Of a stretch of DNA of 64,000 nucleotides, positions 15,290-28,670 are shown one piece after another; the first letter of the stretch is position 1, and each line of letters opens with the position of its first letter. A program made the position numbers and the translations under genes. Source of the stretch: Sambucus nigra (Eukaryota; Streptophyta; Magnoliopsida; Dipsacales; Adoxaceae); contig OX422223.1 of assembly GCA_949130495.1 (NCBI GenBank), forward strand, positions 80,818,751 through 80,882,750, written 5' to 3'. Below the pieces are notes generated by a model. It was given only the letters and a program-made list of their open reading frames with translations. It ran no database searches and was not told where the DNA came from.

Positions 15290-15965
15290 TTTCATATTGA
15301 CTTACGCTTAAAATAATGTCGTTAGTTGGTGAAAACTTGAAACAGCCACCGAGCGGCCCCGTGAGTGGCACCAACACCTCGCACGGGACCAATGTAACCC
15401 GTACGAACTGTTCGTGCGATCACGGGACTACCAATTTGAGAATATGACAATATTTTGCATAATCTTAGACTTAGGCTTAAAAACATGGCGTTAGTGGGTG
15501 AAACTCGAAACAACCCCCAAACGGCCCCGTGAGTGGCACTAACACCTCGCATGGGACCAATGTAACTCGTAGGAACTGACCGCGCGATCACGAGACTCCC
15601 GGTTTGAGAATACGATGATAATTTTCATATTTCTAGACTTATGCTTAAAATAATGGCGTTAGTGGGTGAAAACTCGAAACAGCCACTGAACGGTCCCGTG
15701 AGTGGCACTAACAGCTCGCACAGGACCAATGTAACTCATACGAACTGTTCGTGTGATCATGGGACTCCCAATTTTAGAATATGACAATATTTTGCATAAT
15801 TTTAGACTTAGGCTTAAAAACATGGCGTTAGTGGGTGAAACCCGAAACAGCCCCCAAACGGCCCCGTGAGTGCCACCAACACCTCGCATGGGACCAATGT
15901 AACTCGTAGGAACTGACCGCACGATCACGGGACTCCCGGTTTGAGAATACTATGATAATTTGCAT
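15290..15965 (+). repeat. Local satellite dimer duplicated in tandem (337 bp)
   Basis: Two successive monomer pairs (about 15,290-15,627 and 15,628-15,965) share unusual variants: AAATAATG instead of AAAACATG after the GCTTA motif, CAGCCACCGAGCGG or CAGCCACTGAACGG, GAATATGACAATATTTTGCATAAT, and a following monomer beginning GTGGGTGAAAC with one A lost. The offset is 337 bp. This is the shortest higher-order unit I could see. Confidence 0.75.
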
Positions 15966-18689
15966 ATTTCAAGACTTATGATTAAAAGTATGGCGTTAGT
16001 GGGTGAAAAGTCGAAACAGCCCCCGTACGGCCCCGTGAGTGGTACCAACACCTCGCATGGGACCAATGTAACACGTAGGAACTGATCGCATGATCACGGG
16101 ACTCCCGGTTTGATAATATGACAATAATTTAAAAATATTAGTACTTAAAGTTGAAAACAAGGCGTTAGAGAGCAAAAACACGAAACTACCCCCGAACGGC
16201 CCCGTGAGTGGCACCAACACCTCGCACGGGACCAATGTAGCTCGTACAAACTGACCGCGGGATCACGGGACTCCCAGTTTGAGAATACGATGATAATTTA
16301 CATAATCATAGGCTTAGGCTTAAAAACATGGCGTTAGTGGGTGAAAACCCGAAAAAGCCCCTGAACAGCCCCGTGAGTGGCTCCAACACCTCGCACGGGA
16401 CCAATATAACTCGTACGAACAGACCGCATGATAACGGGACCCCTAATTTGAGAATACGATGATAATATTCATATTTCTAGACTTAGACTTAAAAACATGG
16501 CGTTAGTGGGTGAAAACCCAAAACAACCCCCGAACGGCCCCGGGAGTGGCACCAACACCTCGCTCGCGACCAATGTAACTCGTAAAAAATGTCTGCGCGA
16601 TCACGGGACTCCCTTTTGGAGAATACGATTAAAATTTGCATATTTCTAGACTTAGGCTTAAAATCATGGCGTTTGTGGGTGAAAACCCGAAATAGCCCCC
16701 GAATGGCCCCGCGACTGGAAACAACACCTCGCGCGGGACCAATATAACTCGGAGAAACTAACTGCGCAATGATGAGATCCCCGGTTTGGGATAACGATGA
16801 TAATTTTCATATTTCCACACTTCTTAAAAACTTGGCGTTAGTGGGGGAAAATCCGAAATAGCCCCCGAACGACCCCGTGAGTGGCACCAACACCTCACAC
16901 AGTACAAATGTAACTCGTGAGAACTGCCCGCGCAATCACGGGACTCCCAATTTAAGAATACGATGATAATTTGCATATTTCTAGACTTGGCTTAAAACAT
17001 GGCGTTTGTGAGTGAAAACCCAAAACAACCCCCAAACGACCCCGTGAGTGGCACCAACACCTCGCATGGGACCAATGTAACTCGTACGAACTGACAGTGG
17101 GATCACGGGACTCCCATCTTGAGAATACGATGATAATTTGCATATTTCTAGACTTAGGCTTAATAACATGGCGTTAATGGGCGTAAACCTGAAGCAAACC
17201 CCGAACTACCCTGTGAGTGGCCCCAACACCTCCCATGGGACCAATGTAACTCATACGAATTGATCATGCGATCACGGGACTTCCAGTTTGAGAATATCGC
17301 GAAAATTTTTGTATTTCTAGACTTTGGCTTAAAAACTTGACGTTCATGGGGGAAAACTCGAAACAGCCGCCGAATGGCCCCTTGAGTGGCACCAATACCT
17401 CGCACGGGACCTATTTATCTCGTACGAACTGATCGCCGGATCATAGGACTGCCGGTTTGAGAATACCAGGATAATTGGCATATTTCTAGGCTTAGGCTTA
17501 AAAACTTAGCGTTAGTGGGGGAAAACCAAAAATAGCCCCCGAAGGCCCCGTGAATGGCACCAACACCTCACACGGGATCAATGTAACTCATACGGACTGA
17601 CCGCGTGATCACGGGACTGCCAGTTTGAGAATATGATGATAATTTGCATATTTTTAGACTTAGGTTTAAAAACATGCCATTCGTGATTAAAAACCCAAAA
17701 CAACCCCCGAACGGCCCAGTGAGTGGCACCAACACCTCGCACGAGTCCAACGTAACTCGTAGGAACTGTTCACGCGATCACGGGACTCCCGGTTTGAGAA
17801 TACGATGATAATTTGCATATTTCTAGACTTAGGATTAAAAACATGGCATTAGTGGGTTAAAAGCCAAAACAGCCCCTTGAATGGCCCCGTGGATGGCACC
17901 AACACATCGCATGGGGCCAATGTAACTCGTATGAACTGATCGCGGGATCACGGGACCCCCGATTTGAGAATACGATGATAATTTGTAGATTTCTAGACTT
18001 AGGCTTAAAAAATTACATTAGTTGGTGAAAAGCCGAAACTGCCCCGGACGGCCCCGTAAGTGGCACCAACACCTCCCACGGGACCAACGTAACTTGTACG
18101 AACTGACCGTGCGATCACAGGACCCTCGGTTTGAGACTATGACATTAATTTGTATATTTCTAGACTTAGGCTCAAGAACATGGCGTTAGTGGGTCAAAAC
18201 TTAAAACAGCCCCCGGATGGCCCCGTGAGTGGCACCAATACCTCACACGGGACCAATATAAGTCGTACGAACTATCTGGGCAATCACGGGACTCCGGGTT
18301 TGAGAATATGATGATAACTTTCATAATTCTTTAGTTAGGCTTAAAAACATGGCGTTAGTGGGTGAAAACCCGAAACATCCCATGAACGGCTAAGTGAGTG
18401 GCACCAACACCTAACACGGGACCAATGTAACTCGTAGGAACAGTTCGCGCGATTACGGGACTGTCAGTTCTAGAATATGATGATAAGTTGCATATTTCTA
18501 GACTTAGATTAAAAACATTGCGTTAGTGGGTGAAAATACAAAATAGCCCCCGAACGGCCACGTGAGTGGCACCAACACCTCGCATGGGACCATTGTAACT
18601 AGTACGAACTGACCGAGTGATCATGGGATTCCCGGTTTGAGAATACGATGATAATTAGCATATTTCTAGACTTAGGCTTAAGAACATGG

Positions 18690-18770
18690 CATTAGTGGGT
18701 GAAAACTAGAAAAGAGCTTAAAAACTTAGGCTTAAAACCATGCCATACGTGAGTGTCACTAACACATCGC
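18690..18770 (+). repeat. Rearranged satellite monomer with repeated TTAGGCTTAAAA segment
   Basis: Around 18,710-18,750 the GC-rich CCCCGAACGG part of a monomer is replaced by a second partial copy of the AT-rich segment (GAGCTTAAAAACTTAGGCTT, then AAAACCATG), before the unit resumes at GTGAGTGTCACTAACACATC. The paired copy at about 21,925-21,965 keeps the normal layout. This looks like a templated insertion or template switch within the array. Confidence 0.7.
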
Positions 18771-21700
18771 ATGGGTCCATTGTAACTCGTATGGATTGAC
18801 CGTAGGATCACGAGACCCCTAGTTTGAGAATACGACGATAATTTGTATATTTCAAAACTTACGGTTAAGAAATGGCGTTAGTGGGTAAAAAGCCAAAACA
18901 TCCCCCGAACGGCCCCGTGAGTGGCACCAGCACCTCTCCCGGGACCATTGTAACTCGCACGAACTGAGAGCGCGATCACGTGACCCGTGGTTTGATAATA
19001 CGACAATAATTTGCATATTTCTGGACTTAGGCTTAAAAACATGGCGTTAGTTGGTGAAAACCTCAAATAGCCCCCGAACGGTCCCACGAGTGGCTCCAAC
19101 ACCTTGCACGGGACCAATGTAACACTTAAAAACTGACTGCGCGATCACGGGATTCCGAGTTTGGAAATACGATGATAATTTACATATTTCTAAACTTCAT
19201 AAAAACTTGGCGTTAGTGGGGGAAAACCCAAAACAACCCCCGAACGGACCCATGAGGGGAACCAACACCTCTCACAGTACAAATGTAACTCGGGAGAACT
19301 GTTCGCACGATCATCGGACTCCCGATTTTAGAATACGATGATAATTTACATATTTCTAGACTTATGCTTAAAAACACGATGTTAGTGGGTGAAAAGACGA
19401 AACAGTCTTTGAACGGCCCCGTGAGTGGCATCAACACCTCGCATGGGACCAATGTAACTCGTACGAACAAACCTCGGGATCACGGGACTCCCGATTTAAG
19501 AATGCAATGATAATTTGCGTATTTCTAGATTTAGCATTAAAAATATGGCGTGAGTGGGCAAAAACCCGAACAGCCCCCGAACGGCCCCGTGAGTGGCACC
19601 AACCCTCACATGGGACCAATGTAACTCAAACGAATTCACCGTGCGATCACGGGATTGTCGGTTTGAGAATACGCCGATAATTTTCATATTTCTAGACTTA
19701 GGCTTAAAAACTAGGCATTCGTGGGAGAAAACCCAAAACAGCCCCCGAACGGCCCCTTGAGTGGCTCTTAAACCTCGCACGGGACAAATGTAACTCATAC
19801 GAACTGACCGCGCGATCATGGTACTGCCGGTTTGAGAATACGATGATAATTTGCATATTTCTGGACTTAGGCTTAAAAACTTGGCGTTAGTGGAGGAAAA
19901 CCTGAAACAACCCCCGAACGGCCCCATGAGTGGCACCAACACCTCACACGGGATCAATCTAACTCCTACGAACAGACCGCGCGATCACGGGACTATCGGT
20001 TTGAGAATACAACGATAATTTGCATATTTCTAGACATAGGCTTAAAAACCTACCGTTAGTGGGCAAAAACCCGAAACAGACCCCGAACGGCCCTATGAGT
20101 GGCGCCAACACCTTGCACGGGTCTAATGTAACTCGTAGGAACTGTCCGCACGATCACGAGACTTCTGATTTGAGAATACAATGATAATTTGCATATTTCT
20201 AGACTTAGGAATAAAAACATGGCGTTAGTGTGTGAAAAGCCGAAACAACCCCCGAACGGCCCCGTGAGTGGCACCAACACATCGCATGGGACCAATGTAA
20301 CTCGTACGAACTGACCGCGGGATCACGGGACCCCCGATTTGAGAATACGATGATAATTTTTATATTTCTAAACTCAAGCTTAAAAAATGGTGTTAGTGGG
20401 TGAAAATTCGAAACAGTCACCCAATGGCCCCATGAGTGGCACCAACACCTCGTACGGGACCAATGTAACTTGTACGAAATGACCGCACGATCACGGGACC
20501 CCCAGTTTGTGAATACGATGATCATTTTCATATTTCTAGACTTAGACTTAAAAACATGGCGTTAGTAGGTCAAAACCTGAAATATCCCGCGATCGGCCCC
20601 GTGAGTGGGACCAACACCTCACACGGGACCCATGTAACTCGTTTGAACTGTTCGCGCGATCATAGTACTCCTGGTTTACGAATATGATGATAATTTGCAT
20701 ATTTCTATACTTAGTCTTAAAAACATGACGTTAGTGGGTGAAAACTCGAAACATCCCCCGAACGGCCCCGTGATTTGCACCAACACCTTGCACGGGACCA
20801 ATGTAACTCGTAGGAACTGTTCGCGCGATCATGGGACTCCAGATTCTAGAATACGATGATAATTTGATTAATCTTAGACATAGGCTTAAAAACATGGTGT
20901 TAGTGGGTGAAAACTCGAAAGTTCCCCCGAACGGCCACATGAGTGGCACCAACACCTCGCATGGGACCATTGTAACTCGTACGAACTGACCGCGAGATCA
21001 CGGGACCCCCAATTTGAGAATACGATGATAATTCATATATTTATATACTTAGCCTTAAAAACATGGCGTTAGTGGGAAAAAACCCGAAATAGCCCCCGAA
21101 CGGCCTTGTGTGTGACACCAACACCTCGCACGGGTCCAATGTAACTCGTAGGAACTATCCGTGTGATTACGGCACTCCCAGTTTGAGAATACGATGATAA
21201 TTTTCATATTTCTAGACTTAGGATTAAAACATTGCGTTAGTGGGTGAAAAGTCAAAATAGCCCCCGAATGGCCACGTGAGTGGCACCAGCACCTCGCATG
21301 GGACCATTGTAAATCGTACGAACTAATCGAGGGATCACGGGACCCGCGATTTAAGAATACAATGATAATTTGTCTATTTTTAGACTTAGGCTTAAAAACA
21401 TGGCGTTAGTGGGTGAAAACCCGAAACATCCCCGGAACGGCCCGTGAGTTGCACCAACACCTCGCACGGGACCAATGTAATTCGTAGAAACTGTCCGCGT
21501 GATCAAGGGACTCCCAATTTGAGAATATGATGATAATTTGAATAATTTTAGACTTAGGCTTAATAACATGGCATTAGTGGCTGAAACCCCGAAAGAGCCC
21601 CCGAATGGCCACGTGAGTGGCACCAACACTCTGCATGGGACCATTGTAAATCGTACGAACCGACCGCGAGATCACGGGACCCCCGATTTGATAATATGAC

Positions 21701-24450
21701 AATAATTTATATATTTTTAGACTTAGGCTTAAAAACATGGCGTTAGTGGGCAAATACTCAAAACAGCCCCCGAACAGCCCGGTGAGTGACACCACCACCT
21801 TGCACGGGTCCAATGTAACTCAAAAGAACTATTCACGCGATCACAGGACTCTCGGTTTGAGAATACGATGATAATTTGCATATTTCTAGACTTAGGCCTA
21901 AAAACATGGCATTAGTGGGTGAAAACCGAAAAGATCCCTCGAATGGCCACGTGAGTGGCACTAACACATCGCATGGGTCCATTGTAACTCGTACGGACTG
22001 ACCGTAGGATCACGGGACCCCCAGTTTAAGAATACGATAATAATTTGTATATTTCAAAACTTAGGCTTAAGAAATGGCATTAGTGGGTGAAAAGCCAAAA
22101 CATCCCCCGAACGGCCCCGTGAGTGGCACCAGCACCTCTCCCGAGACCATCATAACTCGTATGAACTGAGCGCGCGATCACCGGACCCCTGGTTTGATAA
22201 TACGATGATAATTTGCATATTTCTGGACTTAGGCTTAAAAACATGATGTTAGTGGGTGAAAACCTGAAACAGCCCCCGAACGGCCCCGTGAGTGGCTCCA
22301 ACACCTCGCAGGGGACCAATGTAACACTTAAAAACTGACCGCGCGATCAGGGGATTCCTAGTTTGGGAATACGATGATAATTTGCATATTTCTAAACTTC
22401 TTAAAAACTTGGCGTTAGTGGGGGAAACCTGAAACAGCCCCCGAACGGACCCATGAGGGGAACCAACACCTCACACAGTACAAATGTAACTCGGGAGAAC
22501 TGTTCGCACGATCATCGGACTCCCGATTTTAGAATACGATGATAATTTACATATTTCTAGACTTATGCTTAAAAACACGATGTTAGTGGGTGAAAAGACG
22601 AAACAGTCCTCGAATGGCCCCGTAAGTGGCACCAACACCTCGCATGGGACCAATGTAACTCATACGAACAGACCGCGGGATCACTGGACTCCCGATTTAA
22701 GAATACAATGATAATTTATATATTTCTAGATTTTGGATTAAAAATATAGCGTAAGTGGCCAAAAACCCGAACAACCCCCGAACGGCCCCGTGAGTGGCAC
22801 CAACCCTCACATGGGACCAGTGTAACTTAAACGAATTGATCGTTCGATCACGGGATTGTCATTTTGAGAATACGCCGATAATTTTCATATTTCTAGACTT
22901 AGGCTTAAAAACAAGGCATTCGTGGGAGAAAACCCGAAACAGCCCCCGAATAGCCCCTTGAGTGGCTCCAACACCTCGCACGGGACAAATTTAACTAATA
23001 CGAACTGACCGCGCGATCACGGGACTGTCGGTTTGAGAAGGCGATGATAATTTGCCTATTTCTGGACTTAAGCTTAAAACTTGGCATTAGTGGGGGAAAA
23101 CCCGAAACAACCCCCGAACGGCCCCGTGAGTGGCACCAACACCTCACACGGGATCAATGTAACTCGTACGAACAGACCGCGCGATTGCGGGACTACCGAT
23201 TTGAGAATACAATGATAATTTGCATATTTCTAGACTTAGGCTTAAAAACCTACCGTTAGAGGGCAAAAACCCGAAACAGCCACGAACGGCCCTGTGAGTG
23301 GCGCCAACACCTTGCACGGGTCCAATGTAACTCATAGGAACTGTCCGCATGATCACGGGACTTCAGATTTGAGAATACAATGATAATTTGCATATTTCTA
23401 GACTTAGGAATAAAAACATGGCGTTAGTGTGTGAAAAGCCAAGACAACCCCCGAACGGCCCCGTGAGTGGCACCAACACATCGCATGGGACCAATGTAAC
23501 TCGTACGAACTGACCGTGGGATCACGGGACCCCCGATTTGAGAATACGACGATAATTTTTATATTTCTAGACTCAGGCTTAAAAAATGGCGTTAGTGGGT
23601 GAAAAGTCAAAACAGCCACCAAATGGCCCCATGAGTGGCACCAACACCTCGAACGGGACCAATGTAACTTGTACGAAATGACCGCACGATCGCGGGACCC
23701 CCAGTTTGAGAATTCGATGATAATTTACATATTTCTAGACTTAGACTTAAAAACATAGCCTTAGAAGGTCAAAACCTGAAATATCCCGCGATATGCCCCG
23801 TGAGTTGGACCAACACCTCACACGGGACCAATGTAACTCGTTTGAACTGTCTGCGCGATCATATTACTCTCGGTTTACGAATATGATGATAATTTGCATA
23901 ATTCTAGACTTAGGCTTAAAAACATGGCGTTAGTGGGTGAAAACCCGAACGGCCCCGTTATTGGCACCAACACCTCGCACGGGGCCAATGTAACTCGTAG
24001 GAACTGTTCGCACGATCATGGGACTCCCGATTCTAGAATATGACAATAATTTGATTAATTTTAGACTTAGGCTTAAAAACATGGCGTTAGTGGGTGAAAA
24101 CTCGAAAGTTCCCCCTGATGGCCACATGAGTGGCACCAACTCCTCGCATGGGGCCATTGTAACTCGTACGAACTGACCGCGGAATCACAAGACCCCCGGT
24201 TTGAAAATATGACAATAATTCATATATTTATATACTTAGGCTTAAAAACATGGCGCTAGTGGGAAAAAACCCGAAACAACCCCCGAACGGCCTTGTGTGT
24301 GGCACTAACACCTCGCAAGGGTCCAATGTAACTCGTAGGAACTATCCGCATGATTACGGGACTCCCAGTTTGAGAATAAGATGATAATTTTCATATTTCT
24401 ATACTTAGGATTAAAAACATTGCGTTAGTGGGTGAAAAGCCGAAACAGCC
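18690..24450 (+). repeat. 3.20-kb (19-mer) segmental duplication inside the satellite
   Basis: About 18,700-21,270 and 21,900-24,450 are near-copies. Shared rare variants include TTAAGAAATGG after TTTCAAAACTTA (about 18,856 and 22,058), the AACCAACACC/CACAGTACAAATG/CTCGGGAGAAC monomer (19,260 and 22,461), the truncated CACCAACCCTCACATGGGACC monomer (about 19,596 and 22,798), GTGGCGCCAACACCTTGC (about 20,100 and 23,297) and AGTGGGAAAAAACCCG with GGCCTTGTGTGTG (21,071 and 24,258). Offsets run from 3,201 down to 3,187. Long stretches differ by only a few per cent by eye, so this duplication is younger than the monomers themselves. Confidence 0.88.
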
Positions 24451-27417
24451 CCCGAACGTCCCCTAGAGTGGCACCAACACCTCGCACGGGACCAATGTAA
24501 CTCGTACGAGCTGATCGCGGGATCACGGGACCCCCGATTTGATAATACGATGATAATTTGTATATTTCAAGACTTAGGCTTAAAAATATGGTGTTAATGG
24601 GTGGAAACCCGAAACAGTCCCTGAACAGCTCCGTGAGAGGCACCAACTCCTTACATGGGACCAATGTAACTCGTAGGAACTGATCGCACAGCCACAGGAC
24701 TCCCAGTTTTAGAATACGATGATAATTTGAAAATACGAGTGCTTAAACTTAAAAACAAGTCATTAGAGAATAGCCCCCAAACGTCCCTGTGAGTGGCACC
24801 AACACCTCGCACGGGACCAATGTAACACGTAGGAACTGACCACGCTATCACGGGACTTCTGGTTTGAGAATACGATGATAATTTAAAGATATTAGGACTT
24901 ATACTTGAAAACAAGGTGTTAGACACCGAAGACACGAAACAACCCCCGAACGGCCTCGTGAGTGGCACCAACACCTCGTACGGGACTAATGTAACACGTA
25001 CGAACTGATTACGGGATCACGAGACTCCCGGTTTGAGAATACGATGATATTTTCATCTTTTTAGACTTAGGCTTAAAAACATGGCGCTAGTGGGCGAAAA
25101 TCCGAAATAGCCCCCGAACGGCCCCGTGAGTGGCACCATCATCTGGCAGAGGACCAATGTAACTCATATGAACTGTCCGCGCAATCACGGGACTCCCAGT
25201 TTGAGAATACGATGATAATTTGGTTAATTCTAGACTTAGGCTTAAAAACATGGCGTTAGTGGTTGAAAACTCGAAACATCCCCAGAACGGCCCCGTGAGT
25301 GGCACCAACCCCTCACACGGGACCAATGTAACTCGTAGGAACTGTTCACACGATCACGGGACTCCTGGTTCTAGAATATTATGATAATTTGCATATTTCG
25401 AGACTTAGGCATAAAAACATGGCGTTAGTGGGTGAAAATCCGAAAGAGTCCCCAAACGGCCACGTGAGTGGCACCAACACCTCGCATGGGACCATTGTAA
25501 CTCGTACGAACTGACCACGGAATCAAGGGACCCCCGATTTAAGAATATGACGATAATTTGTATATTTCTAAACTTGGGCTTAAAAATATGGCTTTAGTGG
25601 ATGAAAATCCGAAATAGCCCCTGAACGGCCCCGGGAGTGGCACCAACACCTCACACAGGACCAATGTAATTTTTAGAAACTGTCCGTGTGATCATGGGGT
25701 TCACAGTTTGAAAATATGATGATAATTTGAGTAATTTTAGACTTATGATTAAAAACATGGCGTTCGAGGGTGAAAACTCAAAACAGTCCCCAAACGGCCC
25801 CGTGATTGGCTCCAACACCTTGCACGGGACCAATGTAACTCGTACGAACTGATCGCCCAATCACGGGACCCCCAGTTTGAGAATACGACGATAATTTTCA
25901 TATATCTAGACTTAGGCTTAAAAACACGTCATTAGTGGGTGAAAACTCGAAACAGCCCCCAAACAGCCTCGGGAGTGGCACCAATACCTAGCTCGGGACC
26001 AAAGTAACTCGTAGGAACTGTCGGTTTGAGAATACTATGATAATTTACATATTTCTAGACTTAGGCTTAAAAATAAGGCATTTATGGGTGAAAACCCGAA
26101 ATAGCCCCCAAATGGCCCCGTGAGTTGCACCAACACCTCACACGGGACCAATGTAACTCGTACAAACTGATTGCGCGATCACGGGATCCCAGTTTGAGAA
26201 TACGATGATAATTTTCATATTTGTAGACTTAGGCTTAAAAACTAGGCGTTAGTGGGTGGAAACCCGAAACAGCCCCCGAACGTCTCAGTGAGTGGCACCA
26301 ACCCCTCGTATGGGACCCATGTAACTCGTAGGAATTGACCGCGTGATCACGAAAATACCGATTTGAGAATACGATGATAATTTTCATATTTCTAGACTTA
26401 CGCTTAAAAACTTGGTGTCAGTGGGGGAAACCCAAAATAACCCCGAACGGCCCCTTGAGTGGCACTAACACCTCGCACGGGACCAATGTAACTCGTACGA
26501 ACTGACTGCGTGATCACGGGACTGCCGGTTTGAGAATATGATGATAATTTTCAGATTTCTCGACTTAGGCTTAAAAACTTTACGTTAGTGGGGGAAAACC
26601 CAAAACATCCCTCGAACGGCCCCGTGAATGGCACAAACACCTCACACGGGATCAATGTAACACGTACGAACTGACAACGCGATCACGGGACTGCCAGTTT
26701 GAGAATATGACTATAGTTTGCATATTTCTAGGCATAGGCTTAAGAACTTGCCATAAGTGGGCAAAAACCCGAAACAGCCCCGTGAGTATCACCAACACCT
26801 CGCACGGGTCCAATGTAACTCGTAGGAACTGTCCGCGTGATCACGAGACTCCCAGTTTGAGAATACGATGATAATTTATATATTTCTGGACTTAGGCTTA
26901 AAAACATGGCGTTAGTGGGTGAAAAATTGAAACAAACCCTGAACGGCCCCGTGAGTGGCACCAACACCTCGCACGGGACCAATGTATTTCGTAGAAACGG
27001 TCCGCGCGATCAGGAGACTCCCATTTCGAGAATACGATGACAATTTAAATAATTTTAAACTTAGGCTTAAAAACATGGCGTTGGTGGGTGAAAACTCAAA
27101 ACAGCCCCCGAACGGCCCCATGACTGGCTCCATCACCTTGCACGGGACCAATGTAACTCATAGTAACTGTTCGTACGATCACGGGACTACCGGTTTGAGA
27201 ATACGAAGATAATTTTTATATTTCTAGACTTAGGCTTAAAAGCATGGCGATAGTGGGTGAAACCCGAAACATCCCCTAAACGGCCCCGTGAGTGGCACCA
27301 ACACCTTGCACGGGACCAGTGTAACTCGTAGGAACTATTCGCACAATCATTGGACTCCTGGTTTGAGAGTTCAATGATAATTTGCATATTTCTAGACTTA
27401 GGCTTAAAAACATAGCG

Positions 27418-28600
27418 TTAGTGGGTGAAAATTCGAAACAGCCCCCGAACGGCCACGTGGGTGGCACCCACACCTCGCAGGGGACCATTGTAACTCGTAC
27501 AAACTGACCGCGGGATCTCGGGACCCCCAGTTTGAGAATACGACAATAATTTGTATATTTCTAGACTTAGGCTTAAAAACATGGCGTTAGTGGGTGAAAA
27601 CCCGAAACAGCCCCGGAACGGCCTCATGAGTGGCACCAACACCTCGCACGGGACCAATGTATTTCGTAGAAAATGTCCGTGCGATCACGGGACTCCCAAT
27701 TTAAGAATACGACGATAATTTAAATTATTTTAGACTTAGGCTTAAAAATATGGCGTTAGTGGGTGAAAACTCGAATCAGCCCCTGAAGGGCCCCATGAGT
27801 GGCTCCAACACCTTGCACGGGACCAATGTAACTCGTACGAACTGACCGTGTGATCATGGGATCCCCGATTTGAGAATACGACAATAATTTGCATATTTCT
27901 ATACTTAGGCTTAAAAACATGGAGTTAGTTGGTGAAAACCCTAAATAGCCCCCGAATGACCCCGGGAGTGGCACCAATACCACGCTCGGGACCATTGTAA
28001 CTCGTAGGAACTGTCCATACGATCATGGGACTACCGATTTGAGAATACAACGATAATTTGCATATTTCTAGACTTAGCCTTAAAAACATGGCGTTAGTGG
28101 GTGAAAACCCGAAACATCCCCTGAACGGCCTCACGAGTGGCACCAACACCTCGCACGGGACCGGTGTAACTCGTAGGAACTGTTCGCGCAATCACAGGAC
28201 TCTCAGTTTGAGAATACAATGATAATTTGCATATTTCTAGACTTTGGCTTAAAAACATAGCGTTCGTGGGTGAAAATCCTAAACAGCCCCCGAACGGGCA
28301 TGTGGGTGGCACCAACACCTCGCAGTGGACCATTGTAACTTGTACAAACTGACCGTGGGATCCTGGGACCCCCAGTTTGAGAATACGATAATAATTTGTG
28401 TATTTCTAGACTTAGGCTTAAAAACACAGCGTTAGTGGGTGAAAACCTGAAACAGCCCCTGAACGGCCCCGTGAGTGGCACCAACACCTCGCACGGAACC
28501 AATGTATTTCGTAGAAACTGTCCGCACGATCACGGGACTCCCAATTTGAGAATACGACAATAATTTGAATAATTTTAGACTTAGGCTTAAAAACATGGCA
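27418..28600 (+). repeat. 845-bp (exactly 5 x 169) satellite tandem duplication
   Basis: Monomers with GGGTGGCACC, TCGCAGGGGACCATTG or TCGCAGTGGACCATTG, and the next monomer with AATGTATTTCGTAGAAA, occur at 27,421-27,730 and 28,266-28,575. The offset is exactly 845 bp, five full monomers. The second copy runs into the fused, C-tract monomer at 28,620. Confidence 0.75.
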
Positions 28601-28670
28601 TTAGAGGGTGAAAACTCGAAAGGTGTTAGTGGGTGAAAAGCCGAAAGCCCCCCCCCCCCCCCCTCGAACG
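28590..28670 (+). repeat. Fused satellite monomer with 16-bp C tract
   Basis: At about 28,618 a monomer passes from GTGAAAACTCGAAA straight into GGTGTTAGTGGGTGAAAAG, so two monomers are joined out of register. This is followed by an uninterrupted run of 16 C at 28,648-28,663, where the usual sequence is CAGCCCCCGAACGG. The flanking variant ACATCGCATGGGAACAATG marks the same subfamily as the C-tract monomer at 31.67 kb. Confidence 0.85.
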
